The notes beneath the pieces were generated by a model. That model saw only the letters and a list, made by a program, of their open reading frames with translations. It searched no databases and was not told where the DNA came from. Below, piece by piece: positions 1 through 13,045 of a stretch of 64,000 nucleotides of DNA. The DNA comes from Cryptomeria japonica. Lineage: Eukaryota; Streptophyta; Pinopsida; Cupressales; Cupressaceae. The translations under genes and the position numbers were made by a program. Each line of letters starts with the position of its first letter. The first letter of the stretch is position 1. Location of the stretch: positions 600,019,644 through 600,083,643 of the forward strand of contig NC_081415.1 of assembly GCF_030272615.1 (NCBI RefSeq), given 5' to 3'.

Positions 1-1
1 C

Positions 2-2827
<2,826 letters not shown>

Positions 2828-3583
2828 TTAAGTGTAGTACCTCTTTAGATGGATGCTGTTAGTTGGTTCGTCGAGCACATCCCCTTCAGAATTTATTAGC
2901 TGATAGGCACCTGATCCATAGACTGATATGATAACATAGGGACCCAACCAGTTAGGTTCAAATTTCCCTTTCTTTTCTCGATCTTGCTGATTTCTTGGAT
3001 TTTCTTTGAGGACTAGGTCACCAACCTTGAAGTTGCGGGGAATGACTTTGTGATTGTAGCTCCTGCACATGCATTGTTGATATGCTTTGAGATGAGTATA
3101 AGCATGCTGACGTCTTTCATCTAATAGTTCAAGCTCTTGCAGCCGGTTAACTCGATACTCTTCATTTGGGATTAATCCTTTCAAAGAGACTCTGAGAGAT
3201 GGGATTTCTACTTCCAGGGGTAAAATGGCCTCTGATCCATATACCAATGAGTATGGTGTTGCTCCTGTAGGTGTGCGGATGTTGGTTCTATATGCCCAAA
3301 GTGCTAGATTGAGTTGTACGTGCCAATCTTTGCCTGCATCATTCACTATTTTCTTGAGGATTTTCAGTATTGTCTTGTTAGATGCTTCTGCTTGACCATT
3401 TCCCTGCGGGTAGTATAGTGTAGAGAACCTATGTTGGATTTTGAATTTTTCACATAGTTCTTGGACATCTTGATTCTTGAAAGGCCGTCCATTATCTGTG
3501 ATGATTGAACTTGGAATACCATATCTGCAGATCAGATAATTGAGAATAAAAGAGGCAATTTGTTTCCCGGTCACTATGGTCAT
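2828..3583 (-). pseudogene. pol: E1 Ty3/gypsy integrase, catalytic core and C-terminal part
   Basis: Minus-strand open stretch of 251 codons matching the second half of a Ty3/gypsy integrase. Visible are the core motif IITDNGRPF with the second catalytic Asp, then FSTLYYPQGNGQAE with the region of the third acidic residue, the LALWAYRT block, and a C-terminal GDLVLKENPRN / PNWLGPYVI module. There is no chromodomain, as expected for the Tat clade. It ends in HLKRYYT, nearly the same end as E2 integrase (HLHRYYV at 13046). The core's first half lies upstream between 3583 and 3718 and is broken by a frame disruption. Confidence 0.9.
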
Positions 3584-3718
3584 GGGAATTGCTTCTATCC
3601 ATTTGGTAAAGTACTCTGTTGCAGTTATAATGAACTTGTGTCCATTTGAAGATGAAGGATGAATTTTGCCAACTAAATCTAAGCCCCACTGATAAAAGGG
3701 CCAGGATGTTGTAAATGG

Positions 3719-4303
3719 CTACAGTTCCTGTGCTGGTGCATGTATTAGATTACCATGGATCTGGCATTTAGGACATTTCTTAGCGAAGTGATAGGAGTCT
3801 TTCTCCATTGTAGGCCAGTAGTATCCCATCCTTAGAAGCTTTTTAGCAAGAGTAGTGCCACTTGAATGTGTGCCACAAATACCTTCATGAAGCTCGTGTA
3901 AAGTAGAATCAAAATCATTACGATCAAGGCAACGAAGAAGAGTACCATCTAGACCTCGACGATACAAAGTATCAGCGGTAAGGGTGTAATGGGCAGCTTG
4001 TCGGATAAAGTTACGTTTTTGGTTACGGGATTGGTCAATTGGTAAGATATTGTGCTTGAGGTAGTCGTATATTGGTCCATATAACGGAGAATCTAAACCA
4101 ATCAAGGCATAGATAACCTGGGATTCAGAGTGGTCATAGGCGGGGGAGAACAGTTGCTCTATCAGGAACTCATAATGACTCTGTTGCTTTGGAATTTGTA
4201 GTAGTGAAGCGATAGTAGCCATTGCATCGACTGCTTTGTTGTTTAATCTTGGTATTTGCTCGAAGGTGATGTGCACAAAATACTGTTTGAAGTCATCCAC
4301 CAT
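3719..4303 (-). pseudogene. pol: E1 pol: end of archaeal-type RNase H and integrase HHCC zinc finger
   Basis: The N-terminal part (RLNNKAVDAMATIASLL) is the end of the extra RNase H domain found in Tat-clade elements; 4304-4570 holds the rest with stops. The C-terminal part carries the integrase zinc-binding motif: His residues in LHELHEGICGTHSSG and the Cys pair in KKCPKCQIHGN, followed by HAPAQEL. The same order is intact in E2. The coding frame equals that of 2828-3583, so the break between them is a stop. Confidence 0.85.
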
Positions 4304-4579
4304 TCGCTTGTAGGGTAGTAGCTTGTCATCCTTTGTCTGATAGTTGTTGTTGATTTGATGGACGACTAGTTGTGAGTCTCCATAGACTTTTAACTATGTG
4401 ATTTTCCATTCTACAGCCATTTTGATGCCTATGACTAGTGCCTCATATTCAGCCACATTATTTGTGCATGGAAACATAAGCCTATATGATTTTGAGATAG
4501 TGTGTCCTTCAGGAGTGATGAACAGAATGCCAGCACCGGAACCATGTTGTGTATAGGATCCGTCAAAGTACAAGGTCCA

Positions 4580-5107
4580 TTATTTAGTAGAAAGAGCAAG
4601 AACGTCCCTGTCTAGAAATTCAATCTCCATGGTTTGTTTGCCTGGTAGCGGTGCTTCAACCAACTGATCTACAATTGCTTGTCCCTTGATGGCTCGTCTT
4701 TCTGTGTATTGGATGTCAAATTCACTGAGAATCATGACCCATTTAGCCAATCGGCCTGTAAGAGCTGCCTTGCTGAGTAGATATTTGAGAGGATCAATTT
4801 TTGCTACTAGCTTAATGGTATGTGCTAGCATATAATGTCAGAACTTCTGAGATGCAAAGACCACTGTTAGGCAAGTCTTTCAATGAATGTATAGTTGAGT
4901 TCATAGCCATTCAATGTCCTACTGATATAATATATGGCTCGTTCCTTTCCTTGTTGATCTTCTTGTGCCAATAGTGCCCCCAGCGATATATCTGTTGTTG
5001 AGATATATAAAATAAGAGGCTTTCCTGTGACTGGTGGTACTAGAACTGGTGGATTCATCAGGTACTGTTTGATTTGGTAAAAAGATTCTGCACACTTGGT
5101 CTCCCAT
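4580..5107 (-). pseudogene. pol: E1 pol: first (Ty3/gypsy) RNase H domain, frameshifted
   Basis: Two minus-strand stretches (4867-5107 and 4580-4831) match the RNase H that follows gypsy RT: ISLGALLAQ, then ERAIYYISRTLNGYELNYTFIER, then after a frameshift near 4870 the DPLKYLLSKAALTGRLAKW block and RRAIKGQAIVDQLVEAP. Up to this frameshift the E1 pol frame is the same one as its gag once the E2 insert is removed. An in-frame TGA just after the shift sits where E2 has Arg (RHYLL), consistent with CGA to TGA. Confidence 0.85.
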
Positions 5108-5175
5108 TTGAATGGTACATTTTTGTGTAGTAAATGGTTAAATGGTAGACTTTTATCTGCTAGCTGAGCGATGAA

Positions 5176-6978
5176 TCACCTGATTGATTGAAATCGTCCC
5201 TGTAGAGATCTGAGTTGACTGATATTCTTTGGTGGTGGCATGTCCATAATGGCTTGTACCTTTGCTGGATCTACTTCAATACCTTTACTTGAGACTATGT
5301 AGCCTAGTAACTTGCCTGATGTAACCCCGAAGACACACTTCTTAGGGTTGAGCCTGACCTGGAATTTCTCCAATCGATCAAAAATATTTGTTAGGATGCC
5401 AAGATGTTAAGCTCTAGTGAAGGATTTAGCTAGTAAATCATCCACATAGTCTTCCATAAATGTGTGCATCATGTCATGAAAGATTGTTGTCATTGCTCTT
5501 TGATAAGTGGCCCCTGCATTTTTTAAGCCAAAAGGCATAACATTCCAACAATACGTTCCCCAAGGATAGGTGAATGCAGTTTTATCTTGATCCTATGGGG
5601 CTATTTTGATTTGATTATAGCCTGAGAAACCGTCCATTAGTGAGAGCATTGCATGGCCTGTTCTGAGATCTACAATTATGTCGATACTGGGTAGAGGAAA
5701 GTCATCTTTTGGACAAGCTTTGTTGACGTCTCTAAAGTCAGTGCATATTCTGATACTACCATTTGGTTTTGATACTGGAACAATGTTGGAAATCCATTCT
5801 GCATAGTCAATGGGTCGGATGAATCTGACATCTAATAGTTTCTTTAGTTCAGTTTTGACCATGAGTGCCACCTGTGGATTCATCTTTTGTAGCTTTTGTT
5901 TGACTGGTTTAACTCTTGTAGAAATGGACAAGTGATGCATGATTAAGTGAGGATCTACTCCGGGCATATCAGCATATGACCAAGCAAAGTTAATTTGCTG
6001 TCCTTTAAAGAAGATGATGAATGCCGATCTTTCTTCCTCTGTCAGGGATTCTGCAAGGTGTATGTTTCTGGCTGCTTCTGTGGTACCAATGTTGATTGAT
6101 TGAGTGGGCTCAATCAAAATGGGTGATCTCTCATGAAAGTGTTCAGGAAGAGTGTCAAGTCTCCCATCGTTAGGTGCCTTAAAAAGGTTTTCACCCTTAG
6201 ATGCATTCTTTATTTTTACTTTTTTGTGATCTAGAACTGCCATTGACTGGTTTTTAGCATCAGATCCTTTATTTGGTTCATTTTTGCGACTGAGAGACTT
6301 GGCACTCCCTGGTTTGTAGACATCGTTACTTTGTTCACTGGTAGAGCCTGTTTCCATATTTACGGTACATAGGTAATGGATAATAGATTCATCATCTGGA
6401 AAAATTGGTATATCATGGATTTCAGGTTCATCCCAGTCGATGAGGTCAGGAAAGACAAGTGGTATGGAATCATTAGGTGGATCAAGTTCGGCTACTGTGA
6501 GTGTTAGGACAGAGTTTTCATCGTGATTGTTCTTGTTTTTAAAGAAGTTCAGGATTTCGTCGAGGTCTTCGATGGTATTATCTTCTACATAGACTTGTTC
6601 ATAATGTTCCTGTTCGCTTTCCGTGGCGTCATAGATATTCTGCGGTCCAAATTCAAGAGGTCTATCTTCTGCATTATGTTCTTCTTGAGAAAGGGATATA
6701 GAACCAGTATCATCCAAGACATTTGTAGTAGTATTGGAGCATGTACCCCATTCATATTCATTGGAATCTGTTTCATAGGCATCATCCCAGATTCTATTAG
6801 TGCTGTAAACTGGTATGTTGTATGGTGAAAACAAATCTTTGACGATAGATACCATTTTGATAGTTTTTGTTGATTCTGTATCAAATCCGTCTTCTACTTT
6901 CTGGATTTGTTCATAGACTGTGCTTCCTCGTGGAGGAATAACGGTATCTGGAGATGACATGATTTGTTTTTGAGACAT
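5176..6978 (-). pseudogene. pol: E1 pol: reverse transcriptase and upstream linker
   Basis: The 461-codon stretch 5593-6978 begins with a low-complexity acidic linker and then enters RT: MNPQVALMVKTELKKLL, FIRPIDYAEWISNIV, ICTDFRDVNKACPKDDFPLP and SLMDGFSGYNQI. After an in-frame TAG near 5595 the frame continues with the palm motif YVDD around 5438-5450 and the thumb block FQVRLNPKKCVFGV (5176-5373). All catalytic motifs are still readable, but in-frame stops make it inactive. Confidence 0.9.
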
Positions 6979-7173
6979 TGGTGTTTGAATATGAGCTACT
7001 GCTGTAGATAGGGCCTTCTTATGACTTAGAAGCTTTCCCTAATGCAACTTCTGATCTTGATGTTCCCGTGCCTTGTGGATTGTTTCTGCTGATTCAAAGA
7101 GTGCTTCCTGCCAGGATTCTTCTTTGTACTTCTTCTTTACCTTCCATTGAGGTTTTGTAGTCGTGTGTGGCGG

Positions 7174-7552
7174 CTATTTCAATAGGAACGTGAGTTTAGA
7201 ACCCAATCCTACTTTGTTTCTACTAGGTTGTGAAGGAAGATCTATAGGTTCGGTGACTCCTTCCTTGCATTTCCCAATAGGTCCTTTACCGCCATATCCC
7301 ATTTGCTTCATGATTAAGTAGCCTTTTCCATACAGGTGTGTTGGTAGAACAATGTTCAGAGTGGTTGCTCTATGATCTTCTTCCTCATCTTTATATAACC
7401 AGCTAAGAATGTCCTTGTCTTTTGATTCATGTGCTAGAGTACCCAATTGGATGAAGGTACCATCAAATTTAGTGATGGGCTGAGTGGCCAGATGTGTTGA
7501 CATAGTAGGCAAACCATGCGATCTAGGTGATGTTGGCAATTTGGCCAAACAT
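7174..7552 (-). pseudogene. pol: E1 pol: G-patch-like domain between protease and RT
   Basis: Minus-strand stretch with HLYGKGYLIMKQMGYGGKG and KVGLGSKLTF, the glycine spacing of a G-patch. It sits after the protease and before the RT, exactly where E2 has its own G-patch-like block (HGYHGKGCGANEQG). The frame is cut at 7557 by the E2 insertion and resumes at 20454. Confidence 0.7.
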
Positions 7553-7557
7553 AAAGG
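7553..7557. repeat. Target site duplication AAAGG, left copy
   Basis: AAAGG immediately precedes the TGTGTAGG terminus of the left E2 LTR and recurs directly after the right LTR at 20454-20458. A 5-bp duplication is standard for LTR retrotransposon integrase. Confidence 0.92.
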
Positions 7558-7983
7558 TGTGTAGGGGAAAAAGCGAGACTAGGACAATGTACCATAATCC
7601 TAACTTTTGCCACACATTGCGGAATACGAAAGAGCCTAGAGATATCACACGGTTGGCTACTTCTTTTGGTGAAAGAGAGAGCCACGGGATATCTATTAGG
7701 ATTTCTATTCCCTTGTTGAAATTGAAAGCTAAAATGATACAAGTTCAAACCCTAACCTCGAAATGTAAGTATGAACTAGTAACAAGTTTGCAGAATTGAG
7801 ATTAAACAATGAATAGCTGTAAATGTAAGGATAAAATAAGAATGCAGATATGTACCTGGAGTCGAAATTAGATTGAAAATGTTCGGGACGGGGGCACGGG
7901 CGCCACTGTCCTGAAAACTGCACCGAAAACCACTGTTTTGCACCCTGGAACACTGTCTGGAAACTGTCGGAAAGCTGTCTGTC

Positions 7984-8082
7984 CGGAGGACCAGGGCGCC
8001 CAGTGCCTCTGTCCCAGGGACCAGGGCGCCCAGCGCCCCTGTCCTGGTAGGACCAGGGCGCCCAGCGCCCTTGTCCTGGTCT
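7984..8082. repeat. GC-rich tandem repeat in the E2 LTR (left copy)
   Basis: Three imperfect copies of about 30 bp with core GGACCAGGGCGCCCAG lie in the part of the LTR downstream of the TATA box. The right LTR has the same block at about 19221-19319. The motif recurs, rearranged, in the PMD intron at 9960-10095. Confidence 0.85.
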
Positions 8083-8198
8083 TCTGAGCTACAATTGCAC
8101 ACAGAGTTCTATCTCAGCCTTCTCTCTCCAGATCTGTGTCCTGCGGCGTCGTCCGAATCCCGAAACCTGCAATAATATCTGAAAAGGGGGAAGGGCGG

Positions 8199-8206
8199 CT
8201 ATATAG
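8199..8206 (-). promoter_or_regulatory. TATA box of E2 3' LTR
   Basis: CTATATAG on the minus strand within CCCTATATAGCC; the same site is present at 19436-19443 in the 5' LTR. It divides U3 (9216 down to about 8207) from R/U5. Confidence 0.65.
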
Positions 8207-9216
8207 GGTTTTGCCTTAGTCAAACCCCCGCTTTGGTGATTTCCACCTCCACGAATAGCCAAGTTGTTTTGTAAAATGTATTGTGTGTGCAGACCTAGTG
8301 TGTGTGCAAGGTCCAAAATGCAAGAAAGCAAACTAGAGCAACCTAGAAAGTAAACCCTAATTGCTTGTAAATGATAATGTAAATGCTCTAAATCAAGATG
8401 CAATATGATCTAAAGCATGAATAAATGATGTATCAAAGCTTATGTAAGGACATGAAAACAATATGAAATCATACCCAACCCTCAAGGGAGGAGTACAAGC
8501 CAATCTTCAGTCGGTAATCTCCTATTGTTCTTCAATGTCTTCCAAGCCCTAATTGGATGAATGAATGGATTTGATAGATGCTTGATAGAATGATGTTGAG
8601 TTTTGTTGAAGTCTTCAAAGATCTGCTCTTTCGCTGCCTATCAAGTTCCTGGAAACAAAAATCCCATCCCCTCAAATGAGGAAAGAGAGCTTTTATGTAT
8701 GAAACCCTAGGTCGTAAATTCGTATTTTGGCCGACCTAGAGATTGAATATCCCGCCAATTTCTTGGGGTTAAGCTTTATTTTATGATTGGATCGCGCTCC
8801 CAAAATTTCGGAAAAAATGTCCGGGACCATGTTGCATGGGCGCCATGGTCCCGACAACTTTTCACCAAATATTCAGGGCCGTCGGATATGATGATTTTAG
8901 AGAGAATCCCGAAGTTACAGGTGATTTCGAGATGTTTAGACCCCGAAACCAAGCCCCCAAGTTCGAAATAGGACTTAATTAGGGTTTTTGATTAAGTGAT
9001 GTATTGAAGAAATGAAATGCGAAGGGCGCGCTTTAGTGAAAGGGCCCTACTTTATGATGTAGAGAATGATGAAATAAGACTTTAGACCTAATTAATTTGA
9101 TTAATTAAGTGCTTAAGGAGAAATGCAATGCAGAATGCAAAATGCACTAAGGCGGGTGCTAAACTAGGTGTGAAATTGTACCACCCTAGCGAGTGCGTAC
9201 AATTTACGACGCTACA

Positions 9217-9231
9217 TTTAGCCCCCACTTT
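9217..9231 (-). promoter_or_regulatory. E2 polypurine tract
   Basis: Minus-strand AAAGTGGGGGCTAAA abuts the 3' LTR directly, the position and composition of a plus-strand primer. It fixes the transcription direction as minus. Confidence 0.9.
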
Positions 9232-9798
9232 AGCGGTCATATGAGTACTACGTGCATATGCAAGCTAAAGTACAGAAAAGTAAACATTATTTGAAAAAGG
9301 ATATATCCATAAGTCATCGGACGAAGCCCCCAGCGGTATCTGCAGTACATAGTTAGGAACCGCACCCTACAAAACAAACGTTAGATCACAAAATCACCTA
9401 ATGCTTACTAGGGAAAGTGATGAAATCTGTGAGCAGCTATATGCCCCCCCCTGTTTCGACTTGCTTATTTAGGGAGGTGAAACAGGGTAACATGTTTACT
9501 TGCGACAAATTGTGTAATAGAGTGTTGATGAGGGGTGTTCACTAAATAGGCTTCATCAGAGCACTTTTTGGAACATCCCGAGAGTAGGAGAAGGAAAATA
9601 CGATTCCAACGCAACAAACGGCTCGAAAATCACATCTCCCAAACCCAAGTTATGATAAAATGAATGATAGGGGAAAGATTAGGGTTTCGAGAAGTAAGAA
9701 TAGACAAACTAGAGTATATACTGCGAAAGTGACACTTGTATTCGTCACTTTGCCGATTTCAGGATACTATTCAGTGCAGCGGAGCCCACCTAATCATC
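9232..9798 (+). promoter_or_regulatory. Putative promoter/5' region of the antisense PMD gene
   Basis: 567 bp between the polypurine tract and the PMD ATG with no other ORF of note. It holds a 9-bp inverted repeat CCCTGTTTC/GAAACAGGG (9449-9457 and 9479-9487) and a TATA-like GTATATAC at 9714-9721, about 80 bp before the ATG. Promoter activity is inference from position. Confidence 0.4.
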
Positions 9799-12441
9799 AT
9801 GCCTTCACGACGACCGGAGCGTCCCACGAGGATCAAGATCCTGCGCCAGACCGTGATCGACGACGAGCCACTGGACGAGGTGAGTTGACTGAACATTTGA
9901 CTTTTGATTTCTCGCATGTTTGACTTTTCCGTGATCGAATGCGGACCCTGAACGCCGACCGGGGCCCACCTAGGGCGCCCTGGTCCCTGAGGGGCGCCTT
10001 GGTCCCCCCAGGGCGCCATGGTCCCTGACAGGGGCGCCATGGTCCCTGCAAGGCGCCATGGTCCCTGATAGGGCGCCATGGTCCCCAATCAGGGCCTAGC
10101 GAGGGGTTACAAGGCAAGCATTCAATGTTCAACAGTTTGCATTTGTGATTTCGATGATTGAGTACTGATTTTGGTCATGCTTTCGTTTTGCAGGGTCTCC
10201 CATACATGAGAGAGCACACAGCGGGACACATCCTTCGCACTTTGCGAGACCAGATTCCACGGCTGACTCAGTCAGAGAGAGACACCCTATCGATAGTAGG
10301 ATTGTGGTACATGATTCTTATGCCGGCCATTCGATTTCATCCTGCGATGCTGATGGCACTGATGGAGAGATGGGATCCTGACACCTGTACCTTTCACCTT
10401 CCGGTAGGAGAGCTGACGGTCACACTCGAGGATGTGTATCGTATACTGCGTCTTCCTATCAGAGGAGCGACAGTCACATATGCGACTGATCGGGTAGCAG
10501 AGGATCATCAGAGGGAGCAGATGTACTGCATAGGGAGAGTCATGCCGAGCGAGACGAGAGGTCGTATCATGGTCAGCTGGCTCTTACATCCTACAGGAGA
10601 GATACCACTTCTGAGATGCCTCATGATAGCCATCATAGCACTAGCCGTCTGCCCTAATGGGCGAGGGACACACATGCATGGGGGCCTCACATGGTGTATC
10701 AGAGGGATGGAGAGACATAGGAGAGTTTATGCATGGGGTCGGAGTATGCTTGCACATCTCTATCACAACCTTGAGGAGTATGTATTCGGACAGGGTTGTA
10801 GTTTGATGACATGCACACTTCTGCAGGTGTGGATCTTAGAGCACTTCACATGCACCAGGCCCGTCGGCTATCCACTGAGTATAGCAAGCGAGCGACCTAG
10901 GGTGTTCGCTTATCCACTGACCAGCAAGTGGAGATTTGGGGATTTGTTGTATTGGAGAGTGACGATTGACAGACTGACATCCGAGGTGATAGTGTGGAGA
11001 CCTTACCTACTGATGCACAGATGGGATGGTATGGAGAGACAGTTAGCATGTTTACAGAGGAACCGCCTACTACGAGGACGATATGCACACATCATAGTCC
11101 CCTTCTACTTCGACCGAGTACGGAGGCAGTTCGGACTAGAGCAGTGTGTTCCAACCGACGTGCCCATCTATACTCGACACTCACGGGTCCTTCCCAGACC
11201 TAGAGCAGTAGCGAGACCGACGGTGGATGATATCGAGACGACAGACTTGGAGGGATCAGATCAGGATGTAGTCACTGACTATTTTGCAGAGCCTGGAGCA
11301 CAACGTAGATATGTTTCATGGTTCATGAGATCATATCCAGGTCCTATCTTTCCACCAGATCATCCGACAAGCTATCCAGGCCCATGGAGACATGGAGACC
11401 GAGACGAGGACGAGGGATCCAGGTCAGAGGAGCCAGATGAGGGAGAGGGTCATGAGGAGACGGGGGATCCTGATCCACCTACAGGCAATCAGCCCAATGA
11501 CGAGGAGGAGGAGGATGCAGATAGAGAGGAGGATGAGGAGGATGCAGGTGATGATGCGGATGAGGATGAGAATGATGAGGAGGACGACGAGGAGGATGAT
11601 AGAGATGATGAGGAGGAGTCGGATGCAGCTCCCCACCATTCAGGAGACGATACCATAGCTCTGGATCCACCTTTTATTCCTCAACAGGAGGAACAGGAGG
11701 CGATACGGAGACCTGTCACCAGTACCGTCCAGCCTACACCCATCGTGGATAGAGTATTCGAGTGAGGGGAGCCTAGCGGTTCCCAGTCACAGATGCTACC
11801 ATATCATGATCCCTACTGGCGCGAGGGAGATCCAGGTATAGTAGGTTTATTTTGATTGATTAATGCTTTGATGATATAGAATGGTACTAACAAAGATCTA
11901 TTCTACTGCCACAGCTAATGTGCAGGACTGGCGTTCCTTGATTCAGCAGGCAATGACAGACATCTCCATGATAGCACAGATTCCTAGTTCCTCACAGATT
12001 ACGTACAGGCCTCAGGGGAACGCGGGTCGGCATGAGGATTTGTTTTTCCCATTCCGATTACAGGTAGATATATGGAGGGAGAGAGAGAGAATCCTATCAG
12101 AGGATCTCCGTCAGGCGCGGCAGAGAGAGGGAGTCCTATTGGAGGATCTCCATCAGGCGCGGCAGAGAGAGAGAGTCCTATCAGAGGATCTCCATCAGGC
12201 GGGGCAGAGAGAGAGAGTCTTATCAGAGGACCTCCAGCAGGTGCGGCGAGATCTAGTAGCGGCCCAGACCGAGGCTACCACCTATCGTGCGATCCTCATG
12301 GATAGGGATCGTAGGAGTTCCTCTCGGAGTCAATCACGATCTGTATCGCGCTACACACCCATGGGTCCACCTCCACGGCCAGATCAGGAGGGAGCATCCA
12401 GTCGACACTCTCCAGCCACTAGCCCTAGGGATAGGAGATGA
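9799..12441 (+). CDS. Antisense three-exon plant mobile domain (PMD) protein carried by E2
   Basis: Proposed exons are 9799-9879, 10194-11835 and 11915-12441, totalling 2250 nt (749 codons plus stop). Exon 1 encodes 27 residues (MPSRRPERPTRIK...) and ends at GAG|GTGAGT; exon 2 starts after TTTTGCAG in the same phase; exon 2 ends CCAG|GTATAG and exon 3 starts after CCACAG, restoring the frame through a split Ala codon. The PMD fills most of exon 2: WYMILMPAIRF, ALMERWDPDTCTFHLPVGE, VTLEDVYRILRLPIRG, YAWGRSMLAHLYHNL and FDRVRRQFGL are family hallmarks. An acidic run (about 11400-11630), four 14-residue repeats (12085-12250) and an Arg/Ser-rich C terminus follow. The only defect is TGA at 11763-11765, perhaps CGA originally; if it is the true stop, exon 3 is untranslated and the protein starts with the same PMD. 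It lies opposite to pol, so LTR read-through RNA is antisense to it. Cellular role unknown; PMD relatives are nuclear. Confidence 0.8.
9960..10095. repeat. Minisatellite GGGCGCC(A/C/T)TGGTCCC in PMD intron 1
   Basis: Six copies of a roughly 20-bp unit with core GGCGCC-N-TGGTCCC in tandem. It inflates several long minus-strand frames rich in Trp/Gly/Pro, which are artefacts. The same core occurs in the E2 LTR. Confidence 0.9.
12085..12250 (+). repeat. 42-bp coding tandem repeat in PMD exon 3
   Basis: Four consecutive copies encode the 14-residue unit RERVLSEDLHQARQ with small changes. The period and charge pattern suggest a coiled coil. Confidence 0.88.
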
Positions 12442-13045
12442 TTGTATGATGTAAGAGAGAGATCACATTTTGGATATACAGTGACCTATGTTTGTACACG
12501 ATCCACACATATATATGTATATATACATGCTTCTCGTTCTGTCTCAAATGTGTTATCTTTAATGCCTAAAATAATGTATATTTTGTTTTGATTAAATCTA
12601 ATACATTTGGTAAATGTACATGTATGGTCAGAATTTAATTTCTATGTGATTGATTTCTCAATGCTCCATGATTAAATTGATACATGTGTGACTTAATTAA
12701 AATATTTAATCAAGTACGACATTGATGATAAGGAAGAAATATGCATTAAGCCTAAGAATCATATAACTAATGCGATTTAATTCTGAATTTAAACACAACA
12801 TGATACGATTCTACTTAATACATAAAGACATTGTATAATATGCTAGCATAATGAGAAATGTAAACCTTTTACAATTTACATTAATGAATTCAAGACAAAC
12901 TATAAAGTAAGAAGACATGCTTGTCAGGAACAAAGCAATATAGATTAACATAACATTTAATTCTATTTTGCTTTAATTAAGAAATACTAACATATTATCC
13001 AATGTTGAAGAATTGAAAAAGAAGATAGATGAAAAAAATGAAGAA
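12442..13045. other. AT-rich spacer between convergent PMD and pol 3' ends of E2
   Basis: About 600 bp of AT-rich sequence with no supported ORF. It should hold the 3' ends of two converging transcripts; AATAA-like strings are common but none is distinctive. Confidence 0.6.

Larger units (their letters stand above)
7558..9216 (-). repeat. E2 3' LTR
   Basis: 1659-bp direct repeat of 18795-20453. On the minus strand it starts TGTAGCGTCG and ends CCCCTACACA. It contains a minus-strand TATA box (8199-8206) and a GC-rich tandem block (about 7984-8082). Confidence 0.95.

Noticed and set aside
7527-8403. ORFs within the E2 LTRs (also 18794-19640), including Gly/Ala/Arg-rich proteins
   Set aside because: Present identically in both LTRs, spanning TATA and tandem repeats with no domain; chance frames.
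9771-10132. Minus-strand ORFs rich in Trp, Gly and Pro over the PMD intron
   Set aside because: They translate the GGCGCC minisatellite in antisense and overlap a coherent PMD exon-intron model.
11392-11670. Alternative-frame ORFs (Met/Arg-rich plus strand, Ile/Leu or His/Pro-rich minus strand)
   Set aside because: Shadows of the GAT/GAG-rich acidic stretch of the PMD gene.
9799-12441. Host PMD gene into which retrotransposons inserted
   Set aside because: It lies between pol and polypurine tract of an element with matching LTRs and target duplication, and E1 has its own copy in the same position, so it belongs to the elements.
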